Below the pieces are notes generated by a model. That model was not told the origin of the DNA. It saw nothing but the letters and a program-made list of their open reading frames with translations, and ran no database searches. A DNA stretch of 64,000 bases from an uncultured Schaedlerella sp. Lineage in GTDB: Bacteria > Bacillota > Clostridia > Lachnospirales > Lachnospiraceae. Each line of letters opens with the position of its first letter. Position 1 is the stretch's first letter. The stretch lies in NCBI GenBank assembly GCA_934435195.1, contig CAKSAJ010000012.1:1-64000 (forward strand), written 5' to 3'. The position numbers were made by a program, and so were the translations under genes. This document shows, piece by piece, positions 25,527-34,931 of the stretch.

Positions 25527-26235
25527 TCTGATCCTCCTTTATTCCTCCGAAACGGCGATCTCTATTATTATATTGTTCGATTGCACGGATCAATTCCTCT
25601 TTTGTAAAATCAGGCCATGGAACATCTGTAAAATAAAACTCTGAGTATGCAAGCTGCCATAACAGATAATTTGACAAACGCTGTTCTCCACTTGTACGGA
25701 TCAACAGATCCGGATCTGGAATATCCCAGGTATCTAAATATGAACTATACAATTTTTCATCTATATCTTTCGGATCTACTTTACCATCTACACAATCCTG
25801 AGCTACTTTTCGCACAGCGCGGACAATTTCATCACGGCTTCCGTAATTTAATGCAATTGTAAAGTTTAATCCTCCGTTATCTTTACTTGCTTCTTCCAAT
25901 TCATGGATACGTTTTTTAATATCATCATCTAAAGGGGCGATATCTCCGATCACGCGAATCTTCATATCGTTTTTCTTCGCTGTTTTCAGACATGTTTTCA
26001 TATAATTACGAAGTAATGTCATCAAAGCATCGACCTCTGATTTTGGGCGATTCCAGTTCTCTGTAGAAAATGCATAAACAGTCAGATATTTAATTCCCAT
26101 TCTCCACGCTTCTTCACAGATACGCTCTACATTCTTACTTCCCTGTGCATGTCCATAATTTCTAGGCATTCCTTTTGCCTTTGCCCAACGTCCATTTCCG
26201 TCCAGAATAATGGCTACATGTTGTGGTACATTCAT
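25519..26235 (-). CDS. uppS: Isoprenyl transferase (undecaprenyl diphosphate synthase)
   Basis: 238 aa. The catalytic Asp is in HVAIILDGNGRWAKAKGMPR near residue 12; other family motifs are YLTVYAFSTENWNRPKSEV and DLLIRTSGEQRLSNYLLWQ, then SEFYFTDVPWPDF. It makes the lipid carrier for cell-wall synthesis. The start follows AAGGAGG; an upstream in-frame Met of the longest frame is not used. Confidence 0.96.
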   Translation of the reverse strand: MNVPQHVAIILDGNGRWAKAKGMPRNYGHAQGSKNVERICEEAWRMGIKYLTVYAFSTENWNRPKSEVDALMTLLRNYMKTCLKTAKKNDMKIRVIGDIAPLDDDIKKRIHELEEASKDNGGLNFTIALNYGSRDEIVRAVRKVAQDCVDGKVDPKDIDEKLYSSYLDTWDIPDPDLLIRTSGEQRLSNYLLWQLAYSEFYFTDVPWPDFTKEELIRAIEQYNNRDRRFGGIKEDQNV

Positions 26236-26301
26236 AGTTTTCCTCCTTGCTAAGTGCATACAGCATAAGAGGGGCTGCAATAACTGCGCCCCTCCATATA
26301 A

Positions 26302-26853
26302 TTAGACAGTCATGACTTCTTTTGTCTTCACATCTACTGCTACATCAATTTCTTTGATGTATTTATCTGTTAATTTCTGAAGCTGTTCTTCCAGATCTTT
26401 AATCTCATCCTCTGAAATATCGCTTCCTTTTAATTTCTTGAACGCATCGTTTCCATCACGACGAATGTTACGGATTGCAACTTTTGCGCCTTCTCCTTTT
26501 TTCTTAACATCTTTCGCAAGCTCTTTTCTTCGCTCTTCTGTAAGCTCTGGGAAGATCAGGCGAATGCTTGTTCCGTCATTTGTAGGATTAATTCCGATAT
26601 CAGATACAAGGATTGCTTTTTCGATTTCCTTAAGCAGGCTCTTCTCCCATGGCTGGATCTGGATCATACGAGCTTCTGGTACAGATACATTAGCAACCTG
26701 CTGGATTGGTGTTGGTGAACCATAATAATCTACTGAAATCTTATCCAATACATGTGGATTCGCACGTCCTGCACGGATTGTAGCAAGCTCACTGTTCAGG
26801 CTGTTAATTGATTTCGTCATCTTGTCGTCGTATACTTTCAATTGTTCGTTCAT
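26302..26853 (-). CDS. frr: Ribosome recycling factor
   Basis: 183 aa, the standard length. It contains the family helices MTKSINSLNSELATIRAGRA, then PHVLDKISVDYYGSPTPIQQ, and the central PEARMIQIQPWEKSLLKEIE. It releases the post-termination ribosome. It is between pyrH and uppS in the usual order with a good AGAAAGGAA ribosome site. Confidence 0.97.
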   Translation of the reverse strand: MNEQLKVYDDKMTKSINSLNSELATIRAGRANPHVLDKISVDYYGSPTPIQQVANVSVPEARMIQIQPWEKSLLKEIEKAILVSDIGINPTNDGTSIRLIFPELTEERRKELAKDVKKKGEGAKVAIRNIRRDGNDAFKKLKGSDISEDEIKDLEEQLQKLTDKYIKEIDVAVDVKTKEVMTV

Positions 26854-26871
26854 ATCTTATTAATTCCTTTC

Positions 26872-27567
26872 TTATACAGTTACTTTTGTTCCTGTAAATG
26901 TTCCACTCATTGTCTCAACAATACTGTTCTCTTCATTCAGTCCGAAAACAAGCATTGGCATCTTATTCTCCATACAAAGGATTGATGCTGTCATATCAAC
27001 TGCTGCGAGCTTCTGATCAATAACATCCTGAATTGAAATCTCATCATACTTTTTCGCTTCCGGATTTACCTTTGGATCACTGTCGTAAATTCCATCGATT
27101 GCTTTTGCAAGAAGCATTGCATCTGCTTCAATCTCAATTGCACGAAGTACTGCACCTGTATCTGTTGAAAAATATGGATGTCCTGTACCGCCTGCGAAGA
27201 AAATTACTTTGCCCTCTTCTAATGAAGCGAGTGCTGCATCTTTTGAGAATAATGATGTAAATGCTCCACATACAAATGGTGTAAAAATCTCAGTCTTCAT
27301 ACCTACATGTCTGAAAATATCTGATACATAAATACAGTTCATAACTGTTGCAAGCATACCGATCTGATCTGCTTTCGTACGGTCAATTGTTTCACTTGTG
27401 CGACCTCTCCAGAAGTTACCTCCTCCTGTTACAATCGCAATCTGATAACCTTCATCAACTAAAGTTTTGACCTGCTTTGCCACTCCGATACAAGTAGCTT
27501 CATCAAACCCTGTTTTTTTATCTCCGGCAAGTGCTTCGCCGCTAAGTTTTAAGAGTACTCTTTTCAT
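26872..27567 (-). CDS. pyrH: UMP kinase
   Basis: 231 aa. Typical motifs: KRVLLKLSGEALAGDKK at the N-terminus, AIVTGGGNFWRGRT for the phosphate loop, and MLLAKAIDGIYDSDPKVNP in the C-terminal half. It phosphorylates UMP for RNA and DNA precursor synthesis. It is the first gene of the pyrH-frr-uppS-cdsA-dxr-rseP operon; a good promoter lies 75 bases upstream. Confidence 0.97.
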   Translation of the reverse strand: MKRVLLKLSGEALAGDKKTGFDEATCIGVAKQVKTLVDEGYQIAIVTGGGNFWRGRTSETIDRTKADQIGMLATVMNCIYVSDIFRHVGMKTEIFTPFVCGAFTSLFSKDAALASLEEGKVIFFAGGTGHPYFSTDTGAVLRAIEIEADAMLLAKAIDGIYDSDPKVNPEAKKYDEISIQDVIDQKLAAVDMTASILCMENKMPMLVFGLNEENSIVETMSGTFTGTKVTV

Positions 27568-27593
27568 AACAATCTGCTCCTTAACGTATTCCG

Positions 27594-27621
27594 ATAGAAA
27601 AATAATTTATCATTTTTCTAT
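27594..27621 (-). promoter_or_regulatory. Perfect 10-bp hairpin in the pyrH leader
   Basis: Arms 27594-27603 and 27612-27621 pair fully, leaving an 8-base loop. The stem lies in the predicted 5' leader before the AAGGAG site of pyrH and could affect transcript stability or attenuation. Confidence 0.4.
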
Positions 27622-27640
27622 ATTTAGATTTATAAATTGA

Positions 27641-27669
27641 AGTATACCATATCTTTTCTATTTTGTCAT
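27641..27669 (-). promoter_or_regulatory. Promoter of the pyrH operon
   Basis: ATGACA (27664-27669), a 17-base spacer, then TATACT (27641-27646) preceded by an extended -10 TGG. Confidence 0.7.
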
Positions 27670-27698
27670 GTATATATCGTTCTTCTTTATATGGTTTT

Positions 27699-28994
27699 CT
27701 ACCTGGTTCTTCGATTAATATATCTTGCTTTATATTTTGAATATACAATCGTCTGATCTTTATACAAACTGTAATATCCTGACACTGCATAACTGATTGA
27801 AATTGCGATCAGATAATATGCAGCACCGGAAAATCCAAACAATTCAAATGAAATTAACATTGCAGTGATCGGACAATTTGTCACTCCACAAAATAACGCC
27901 ACCATACCGGCCGCTGCAGCCACCTCCGGTGACACGCCAAGTATGTTTCCCATCACACAACCAAACGTCGCTCCTATCGCAAATGCCGGTACAATCTCTC
28001 CGCCTCGATATCCTGCACGCATCGTAATAGCTGTCAATATCATCTTCCATAAGAAATCAAGCGGACGCGCATCTCCTGTTGCAATCGCTCGCGCAATAAG
28101 TTCATTTCCTGCTCCCATATAATCTTTTGTCTGTAATAAAACTGTGATTACGATCACAAGACATCCCGCCACAACAACACGGATATATGGATTTTTTAAA
28201 TATTTACCATAAATTTGTCCTGTCCATTTTAATAACACACAAAATAAAATACTAAGCACTCCGCATAGTGTTGCAATTATTCCCATTTTAATGCCGCTCT
28301 CAATCGTGAGCACCGGAATCCTGTCGACCGGGAATGTCTCTGGGAAAATCCCCATACCTGTTGCAAACTCTGCCGCTATGATAGATGCCGTCACACATGG
28401 AAGTAATGCTGCATAATACATAACTCCTACACTTACTACTTCCATTGCAAATACTGCCGCTGCCATCGGTGTTCCGAATACTGCCGCAAACGCTGCACTC
28501 ATTCCACACATAATTATGACATGCTGGTCGAATTCATCAAGATGTACAAGTTTTCCAAGCCAGCTTCCGATACTTCCTCCAAATTGAATGGATGCTCCTT
28601 CTCGACCTGCTGAACCACCTGTTAAATGTGTAAGCAAGGTTGCCACAAAAATCAATGGTGCTGAACGAAATGGAACCTTATCTCTGGAACGGATCGTTGC
28701 TAATACCTGATTTGTACCTCCATCTTGTCTTCCCATCTTTTCATATAAAAATACAATGATCAATCCCGCTATAGGCAAAAGCAGGAACACCCATAAATGG
28801 CTGTCCCTATATTCTGTCGCATATTTTATACAAGCTGCAAAGACACTGCTGGCTCCACCGACCACCAGACCGGTTAACACTGCAAGTGCGAGCCATTTCA
28901 AAAAATTATTTACGTCTCTTCGGGTTCTTTCATAATAGTAATAAATTAAAATTTTCCCTTTATCAAATAGCGTTTTTTCATTTTCTTTTCCCAC
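27699..28994 (-). CDS. ClC family chloride/fluoride channel or antiporter
   Basis: 431 aa, about ten hydrophobic segments. The family motifs are GGSAGREGASIQFG near residue 120 (the gating Glu), MSAAFAAVFGTPMAAAVFAM near 165, and AGYRGGEIVPAFAIGATFG near 335. The GREG-type loop with the FGTPMAAA motif resembles the fluoride-exporting ClC-F branch, but no fluoride riboswitch is seen and there is no room for one. It is the third gene of an lrgA-lrgB operon. The GTG at 28994 is preferred because AATGAGG lies upstream; the longer TTG frame has no ribosome site. Confidence 0.85.
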   Translation of the reverse strand: MGKENEKTLFDKGKILIYYYYERTRRDVNNFLKWLALAVLTGLVVGGASSVFAACIKYATEYRDSHLWVFLLLPIAGLIIVFLYEKMGRQDGGTNQVLATIRSRDKVPFRSAPLIFVATLLTHLTGGSAGREGASIQFGGSIGSWLGKLVHLDEFDQHVIIMCGMSAAFAAVFGTPMAAAVFAMEVVSVGVMYYAALLPCVTASIIAAEFATGMGIFPETFPVDRIPVLTIESGIKMGIIATLCGVLSILFCVLLKWTGQIYGKYLKNPYIRVVVAGCLVIVITVLLQTKDYMGAGNELIARAIATGDARPLDFLWKMILTAITMRAGYRGGEIVPAFAIGATFGCVMGNILGVSPEVAAAAGMVALFCGVTNCPITAMLISFELFGFSGAAYYLIAISISYAVSGYYSLYKDQTIVYSKYKARYINRRTR

Positions 28995-29024
28995 AGCCCA
29001 CACCTCATTCAACTTATTCTATAT

Positions 29025-29705
29025 TTACAATAATATCATAGATATAAGCACTGTGACAATACCGCAGATTCCGATAGCCAATCCACTCATTGCGCCTTCT
29101 ACTTCGCCAATTTCAATTGCTTTTGAAGTACCAACTGCATGACTGCATGAACCAATAGCAAGTCCTGCTGCTATAGAATCATTTACATGGAAAATCTTAA
29201 TTAAATACGGAGCAAGAATACTTCCTAATATTCCTGTAAAAATAACTGCCACTACAGTAATTGGTACAACACCGCCATTTCCTTCTGAAATGCTGACTGC
29301 TATCGGAGTTGTCACAGATTTTGGTACTAATGATACTGTAATACTCTGCTCAAGACCAAATAATTTACACATACCATATACACTGAACATAGATGCAGCA
29401 GAACCAACAACACATCCTACCAGAATTGGAAGCCAGTATTTTTTCAGAATATCAAGTTTTGAATAAATCGCAACTGCAAGGCATGCTGTGGCCGGTGCCA
29501 GAAACATATTAATAATTGCTCCTCCCACATCATATGCTTCATACGAAATATGAAATACTTCTAACACACCTACTATCAATACAATCGCAATAATTAATGG
29601 ATTGCAAATTGGCGACTTTGTTTTTTTCTGAATTTTCACACCAATCCAAAATGCAATCACACTCAATGCTACGCCAAAATATTCTGAGCTACATAATTCA
29701 CGCAT
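29025..29705 (-). CDS. lrgB: LrgB/CidB family protein
   Basis: 226 aa, about six membrane segments. Motifs: NPLIIAIVLIVG, FLAPATACLAVAIYSKLD, the SVTTPIAVSISEGNGG stretch and GSCSHAVGTSKAIEIGEVEG at the C-terminal third. LrgB works with LrgA to control murein-hydrolase activity and metabolite export. Its start codon overlaps the lrgA stop (TAATG). Confidence 0.92.
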   Translation of the reverse strand: MRELCSSEYFGVALSVIAFWIGVKIQKKTKSPICNPLIIAIVLIVGVLEVFHISYEAYDVGGAIINMFLAPATACLAVAIYSKLDILKKYWLPILVGCVVGSAASMFSVYGMCKLFGLEQSITVSLVPKSVTTPIAVSISEGNGGVVPITVVAVIFTGILGSILAPYLIKIFHVNDSIAAGLAIGSCSHAVGTSKAIEIGEVEGAMSGLAIGICGIVTVLISMILL

Positions 29706-30064
29706 TATTTCTTCCTCCTGTTCATCAACTTCATCACAAATCGTACGCTGTATGCAGTTGCCGCAAATGTAATAATCGTAGAAATAATACAGATAATAAG
29801 GAACGGAACAAGTGTGCTTTTTAAAATATCAAAATAATTCATAACACTTACTCCTGCCGGAACAAAAAAGAATGCCATGTTTTCCATTAAAAAATCTGCT
29901 TTTTCCTGAATATGTTCGATTTTCAGGATCCCTGTTAACAGACAGATAAATAACAAAATCATTCCAATCACACTGGATGGAAATGAGAAAGGTAAATACG
30001 CTGCCACTACCTGGCTAAGCCAACATACAGTAAAAAAGATTCCTATTTGTTTAATAATTTTCAT
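29705..30064 (-). CDS. lrgA: LrgA/CidA family holin-like protein
   Basis: 119 aa, four membrane segments. Conserved features: FPSSVIGMILLFICLLTGIL near residue 28 and FFVPAGVSVMNYFDIL in the second half. The start is the ATG after GGGGTGAT; the longer frame begins in the promoter region. With lrgB it forms a small membrane pair. Confidence 0.92.
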   Translation of the reverse strand: MKIIKQIGIFFTVCWLSQVVAAYLPFSFPSSVIGMILLFICLLTGILKIEHIQEKADFLMENMAFFFVPAGVSVMNYFDILKSTLVPFLIICIISTIITFAATAYSVRFVMKLMNRRKK

Positions 30065-30083
30065 TTTTAAATCACCCCAAGCT

Positions 30084-30112
30084 ACATTACACCTTAGATA
30101 AAAAATTGTCAA
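30084..30112 (-). promoter_or_regulatory. Probable lrgAB-ClC promoter
   Basis: A perfect TTGACA (30107-30112) with a 17-base spacer leads to a poor -10 TAATGT (30084-30089), which suggests regulation by an activator or a weak promoter. Confidence 0.45.
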
Positions 30113-30178
30113 TCAAATTACTATTGATTTTTTTCGAAGTAAAGTTATAATTTTTCATAATAGTATATTTGATTTTAT

Positions 30179-30207
30179 TGACATTCTCTCTTATATGTTC
30201 TATTATA
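30179..30207 (+). promoter_or_regulatory. Promoter of aroF-aroB
   Basis: A perfect TTGACA (30179-30184), a 17-base spacer, then TATTAT (30202-30207). The leader is about 106 bases. It contains a short TAATG/CATTA stem (30275-30292) followed by TTTTTT, which could be a weak attenuator. Confidence 0.75.
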
Positions 30208-30320
30208 AGAGTGATTTTCACACTTTAAAGGATTAAAACATCACAGTGTGCAAATATCTGTTTTTTGATTCGCTAATGAATAATAGCATTATTTTTTATA
30301 ATGATTGAGAGGTAAAAATT

Positions 30321-31334
30321 ATGATTATTGTATTAAAACCACACGCTTCTGAAGACCATATTCTTCGTGTTGAAGAATTGATCAAGAAAAAAGGACTGGA
30401 AGCACATATTGTCCGAGGCGAAGAGATGACGATCATCGGTTGTATCGGAGATACTACCGCCGTTGACCCAAGACTTTTTGAAGTTGATTCCGCAGTCGAC
30501 AAAGTTATGCATGTCCAGGAGCCTTACAAACTTGCAAACCGCGCTTTCCATCCGGATGATTCTATTATTGATGTGTCCGGTGTTAAAGTCGGTGGAGAAC
30601 ATCTTGCAGTAATCGCAGGTCCTTGTTCTGTTGAATCTTATGAACAAGTACTGGAAATTGCTAAAGCCGCTAAAGCTTCTGGTGCAAATATGATCCGTGG
30701 CGGTGCTTTCAAACCTAGAACAAGCCCTTATTCTTTCCAGGGATTGGGTCTTGAAGGTCTTGATATTCTCTGTGCAGTACGTGATGAAGTAGGTCTCCCT
30801 ATTGTAACAGAATTAATGTCACCGGATTATCTGGATATCTTCAATGAAAAGGTTGACTTAATCCAGATTGGTGCAAGAAACATGCAGAATTTTGATTTAT
30901 TAAAACAACTGGGTAAAGTTGACCGTCCTATCCTTCTGAAACGTGGTCTTAACGCTACTTATGAAGAATGGATCATGTCAGCAGAATATATTATGGCTTC
31001 CGGTAATGAAAATGTAATCCTCTGTGAACGCGGTATCCGTACTTTCGAGTCCTTTACAAGAAACACATTGGATCTTCAGAGCATTCCTGTATTAAACAGC
31101 AAAACTCACCTTCCTGTTATCATCGACCCAAGTCACGCCGGTGGAAAATGGTGGCTTGTAGAACCTATGGCAAAAGCTGCTATCGCTGCCGGAGCGAACG
31201 GATTGATGATTGAAGTACATAATGATCCTGACAGTGCTCTTTGTGACGGTGCACAATCATTAAAACCGGAGAAATTTGACGCATTAATGAAACAGATTCG
31301 TCAGATTGCTGCTGTCGTAGATAAAAGAATCTAG
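30321..31334 (+). CDS. aroF: 3-deoxy-7-phosphoheptulonate synthase (DAHP synthase)
   Basis: 337 aa. An N-terminal ferredoxin-like ACT-type domain (residues 1-70, MIIVLKPHASEDHILRVEEL) precedes the KDO8P/DAHP barrel: AVIAGPCSVESYEQVLEIA near residue 100, MIRGGAFKPRTSPYSFQGLG near 125, IQIGARNMQNFDLLKQLGK near 190, and PVIIDPSHAGGKWW near 265. It catalyses the first step of aromatic amino-acid synthesis. It shares an operon with aroB and the ATG follows GAGAGG. Confidence 0.95.
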   Translation: MIIVLKPHASEDHILRVEELIKKKGLEAHIVRGEEMTIIGCIGDTTAVDPRLFEVDSAVDKVMHVQEPYKLANRAFHPDDSIIDVSGVKVGGEHLAVIAGPCSVESYEQVLEIAKAAKASGANMIRGGAFKPRTSPYSFQGLGLEGLDILCAVRDEVGLPIVTELMSPDYLDIFNEKVDLIQIGARNMQNFDLLKQLGKVDRPILLKRGLNATYEEWIMSAEYIMASGNENVILCERGIRTFESFTRNTLDLQSIPVLNSKTHLPVIIDPSHAGGKWWLVEPMAKAAIAAGANGLMIEVHNDPDSALCDGAQSLKPEKFDALMKQIRQIAAVVDKRI

Positions 31335-31352
31335 TTTCAAGGAGAACAAACT

Positions 31353-32408
31353 ATGGAATTAACAGTAAACTTAGGAGAAAACAGTTATCCTATTTATATT
31401 GAAAATGGTATTCTTCCACACGCCGGAGAATATATTTCAAAATTCTATCAAGGGAAAAAAATCATCTTGATTTCCGATGATAATGTATTTCCACTATATG
31501 GCGAAACTGTATTGAATTCTCTGCAAAATTATGAATGCCATACACTCGTCTTACCACATGGCGAACCAACAAAAAGTTTTGAATCTTTACCTAAAATCTA
31601 TTCCGCTATGCTTGACGCGAAAATTTCCAGAAGTGATCTTGTTATCGCTCTTGGTGGCGGCGTAATTGGAGACCTTGCTGGATTTGCAGCTTCCAGTTTC
31701 CTGCGCGGCGTAAAACTGGTTCAGATTCCAACTTCTCTTCTGGCTCAGGTTGATTCCTCAGTCGGTGGAAAAGTTGCTGTCGATCTTCCACAAGGGAAAA
31801 ATCTGGTCGGCGCATTTTTCCATCCAAAAATGGTTCTTATTGATCCAGATGTATTAAACACATTACCTACGCGATATATCAATGACGGAATGGGTGAAGT
31901 AATTAAATATGGTTGCATTAAAGATGCCAAGCTCTTTAATACGCTTAAAAACCATACTTCTTTTGAGGATTTAAAACCGGAACTTGCTTCTATCATTGCA
32001 CGATGTGTAGATATCAAACGTATTGTTGTCGAACATGACCAGTTTGACACCGGAGAACGTATGCTATTAAATTTTGGGCATACACTCGCTCATACAATTG
32101 AACAATATTATCATTATGAACGCGAAAGTCATGGCGAAGCCGTAGCAATCGGTATGTATCAGATTAGTAAGATTGCCGAAGAAAAAGGATTAACGAAAGA
32201 TGGGTGTGCAGATGAAATCAAACAGCTTCTTGAAACATATGGTCTTCCGTTTTCATGTAATCTTCCAATTAAAGATTTGACCGGTGCAATTAAATTAGAT
32301 AAAAAGAATTTAAATAATCATTTGAATGTTGTACTGTTACATACCATCGGTGACAGTTATGTATATCCTACTGATGTCACATTTTTTGATAACGCCGGTA
32401 TCATGTAA
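31353..32408 (+). CDS. aroB: 3-dehydroquinate synthase
   Basis: 351 aa. Motifs: LVIALGGGVIGDLAGFAASS near residue 95 for NAD, QIPTSLLAQVDSSVGGKVAV near 125, DGMGEVIKYGCIKD near 178 and LLNFGHTLAHTIEQYYHYE near 235 for the metal site. It converts DAHP to 3-dehydroquinate in the shikimate pathway. It lies 18 bases after aroF with AAGGAGAA before the ATG. Confidence 0.96.
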   Translation: MELTVNLGENSYPIYIENGILPHAGEYISKFYQGKKIILISDDNVFPLYGETVLNSLQNYECHTLVLPHGEPTKSFESLPKIYSAMLDAKISRSDLVIALGGGVIGDLAGFAASSFLRGVKLVQIPTSLLAQVDSSVGGKVAVDLPQGKNLVGAFFHPKMVLIDPDVLNTLPTRYINDGMGEVIKYGCIKDAKLFNTLKNHTSFEDLKPELASIIARCVDIKRIVVEHDQFDTGERMLLNFGHTLAHTIEQYYHYERESHGEAVAIGMYQISKIAEEKGLTKDGCADEIKQLLETYGLPFSCNLPIKDLTGAIKLDKKNLNNHLNVVLLHTIGDSYVYPTDVTFFDNAGIM

Positions 32409-32450
32409 CTTTCATCTAATATTTTGCATTTGCAATCTCTTTAAACAGAC

Positions 32451-32504
32451 AAAAAGAACGTTATCGTATATCGTATTTTCTAAATACACGACAACGTTCT
32501 TTTT
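32451..32504. terminator. Bidirectional terminator between aroB and the sulfhydrylase gene
   Basis: A 12-bp and 4-bp stem (AAAAAGAACGTT with AACGTTCTTTTT, plus TCGT with ACGA, one mismatch between) has runs of A and T on both sides. Confidence 0.85.
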
Positions 32505-32540
32505 TATATTTTCATTTCAAAAACAAACTGGCGAATTATC

Positions 32541-33815
32541 CTAAAACTCCTTCATAACTGCCGCAAATGCTGCTTCTAAGTCTTCAATAATATCATCAAT
32601 ATTTTCCAGACCAACTGAAATTCTGATCATTCCACCATCAATTCCAGCTGCTACAAGCTGTTCATCTGTCAGCTGACGGTGTGTCTCTGATGCAGGGTGA
32701 AGCACACACGTACGAATATCGGCAACATGTACTTCATTGGATGCCAGATGTAATGAATCCATAAATTTAGCAGCAGCAGGACGGCCACCCTTAATTATAA
32801 AGGAAATAACCCCACTGCATCCTTTCAAATATTTTTCAGCAAGTGCATGACATACATCGGATTCTAACCCTGGGTAATTTACCTTCTCTACTGCCGGAGA
32901 TGCTTCCAGATATTTTGCAACTGTCATTGCATTTTCACAATACTGTTTCATACGAACAGGAAGTGTCTCTAATCCCATGTTCAATAAAAATGCGGAATGT
33001 GCTGCCGGATACACTCCAAAATCACGCATCAACTGCATTCTTGCTTTAATAATATATGCCATGTTTCCATAACTTTCTGTATAAGAGATTCCATGATAAG
33101 ATTCATCTGGCTCTGTAAGTCCCGGGAAGTTTCCATTTGTCCAATCAAACTTACCACTGTCAACAATTACACCGCCAATCTGAACTGCATGTCCATCCAT
33201 ATATTTACTTGTCGAATGGACCACGATATCTGCACCGAACTCAAATGGTTTACACAAAATTGGTGTTGCAAATGTATTATCAACGATAAGCGGTACATTC
33301 ATTTCATGTGCAATATTAGCAAAACGTTCAATATCAAATACAACTAACGCCGGATTAGCAAGTGTCTCTCCAAAAACAAGTTTTGTATTTGGCTTAAATG
33401 CCGCTTTAATCTCTTCATCACTTGAGGCTGCATCTACATAAATGCACTCAATTCCAAGTTTTTTTAATGTAAATGAAAACAGATTGATCGTTCCTCCATA
33501 AATCTGTGGAACACTGATAATGCTGTCTCCTGCCTCACAAATATTTAAAATAGAAAGCAATGTTGCTGCCTGACCGGACGTAGTACACATTGCACCTACT
33601 CCGCCTTCTAATGCAGCAATCTTCTCTTCTACTGCCATTACTGTTGGGTTTCCAAATCTGGAATAGCAAAGTCCTTTTGTCGGATCATCAAAAATTGCAG
33701 CTACTTCTGCTGCTGAATCATATACATAGGTCGTGCTCTGTACAATTGGAAGTACTCGTGGTTCTCCATTTTTAGGTGTATAGCCTACATGCAGACATTT
33801 TGTTTCATCTCTCAT
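32541..33815 (-). CDS. O-acetylhomoserine sulfhydrylase / aminocarboxypropyltransferase
   Basis: 424 aa, a Cys/Met metabolism PLP enzyme. The PLP lysine is in DIVVHSTSKYMDGHAVQIGG near residue 205; ESPANPA-type binding appears as GETLANPALVVFDIE. It makes homocysteine from O-acetylhomoserine and sulfide. An ATG is given at 33815, but the GTG two codons upstream is also possible, since AAGGAG fits both (10 or 4 bases away). Its terminator faces aroB; it stands alone. Confidence 0.9.
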   Translation of the reverse strand: MRDETKCLHVGYTPKNGEPRVLPIVQSTTYVYDSAAEVAAIFDDPTKGLCYSRFGNPTVMAVEEKIAALEGGVGAMCTTSGQAATLLSILNICEAGDSIISVPQIYGGTINLFSFTLKKLGIECIYVDAASSDEEIKAAFKPNTKLVFGETLANPALVVFDIERFANIAHEMNVPLIVDNTFATPILCKPFEFGADIVVHSTSKYMDGHAVQIGGVIVDSGKFDWTNGNFPGLTEPDESYHGISYTESYGNMAYIIKARMQLMRDFGVYPAAHSAFLLNMGLETLPVRMKQYCENAMTVAKYLEASPAVEKVNYPGLESDVCHALAEKYLKGCSGVISFIIKGGRPAAAKFMDSLHLASNEVHVADIRTCVLHPASETHRQLTDEQLVAAGIDGGMIRISVGLENIDDIIEDLEAAFAAVMKEF

Positions 33816-33865
33816 TATCACTTGTCTCCTTTTCTTAAGTCATACATAAATTCTAGCAAATTTCA

Positions 33866-34861
33866 TCAACTTTTCCTAGCAATTTTATCAAATTTATGAA
33901 TCTGATCTATAATTCGGATTGTATTCAGGGAAATATCCAGATATGGGTGTTCTACATTTTCTTCCTTTATAAGCTCATAAAATTTCTGAATCTCATAAAT
34001 CATATTATTTTCTACCGGCTTATATGGTAGTTTCTCACACATTCCATCTTCTAGTCCGTCCCTGTCTCCCTTGCGCAGTCTTATCTCGATTTCTGTCGGA
34101 CTGCCAATATGATTCAATAAAATAGAACCTTTTTCTCCTTGAATCACACTTGGATTAACCGAAGCTGTGATTTTCGAATATACTGCCTGTGCCAGAAAAT
34201 TCGGATATTTCATCAAAACAACTCCACTACCCTCAAATCCATTTGAGAGAAATGTAGAATATGTCTCTACCTTTTCCGGTTCTCCAAACAAACGGACAAT
34301 TGCATGGATACAATATACTCCAATATCACGTGCCGCTGAATTTAACAACTCCGGATTAAAAGCATTTTCCACAATTCCATTAAGGAAATTATCGTATCTG
34401 CTGGAATACTGACAAAATTCAAATTCCACTCTTCGCAGTGTTCCAATTCTAGGAAGCTGCTCTTTCACCAATTCAAAAGCGGGATCAAAATCTGACTTCA
34501 TTGCCTCTAAAAGAATTACATGGTTTTTCTTTGCGCACGCGATCATTGCCTCTGCTTCCTGCTCATTAATCGCCATAACCTTCTCACATAATACATGTTT
34601 TCCGGATTCCATTGCCTGAATTGCCTGTTCACAATGAATATAATTTGGTGATGCAATATAAACTGCATCCAGTCCCGAATCCAAAAAATCTGTATAATCC
34701 GTAAATACATGCTTTATATTATGCTTTTGAGCAAAGCACGTTCCCGTCTGTTGTGCCCTTGAATATACTGCAAATAACTCCGTTTGAGGATTTTGTATAG
34801 CCGCCTCACAAAATTTATGACTGATTTTATTTGTCCCTACAATTCCAATTTTTATCTTCAT
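33866..34861 (-). CDS. Gfo/Idh/MocA family oxidoreductase
   Basis: 331 aa. The N-terminal Rossmann fold opens with KIGIVGTNKISHKFCEAA; the conserved EK region is SGKHVLCEKVMAINEQEAEA near residue 90, and the C-terminal beta-sheet domain begins near 130 (FDPAFELVKEQLPRIGTLRR). It is an NAD(P)-dependent dehydrogenase of sugars or related compounds; the substrate is unknown. It is followed within 50 bases by the sulfhydrylase gene but has no clear functional link. Confidence 0.9.
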   Translation of the reverse strand: MKIKIGIVGTNKISHKFCEAAIQNPQTELFAVYSRAQQTGTCFAQKHNIKHVFTDYTDFLDSGLDAVYIASPNYIHCEQAIQAMESGKHVLCEKVMAINEQEAEAMIACAKKNHVILLEAMKSDFDPAFELVKEQLPRIGTLRRVEFEFCQYSSRYDNFLNGIVENAFNPELLNSAARDIGVYCIHAIVRLFGEPEKVETYSTFLSNGFEGSGVVLMKYPNFLAQAVYSKITASVNPSVIQGEKGSILLNHIGSPTEIEIRLRKGDRDGLEDGMCEKLPYKPVENNMIYEIQKFYELIKEENVEHPYLDISLNTIRIIDQIHKFDKIARKS

Positions 34862-34931
34862 ATACTACTCTTCCTATATTTTTCCTTCTTTAATTTATCG
34901 TACATTTATGTAAATCTGATACACTACACAA

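Noticed and set aside
29012..30112. Possible fluoride riboswitch before the ClC gene
   Set aside because: The gap between lrgB and the ClC gene is about 30 bases and holds no such structure.
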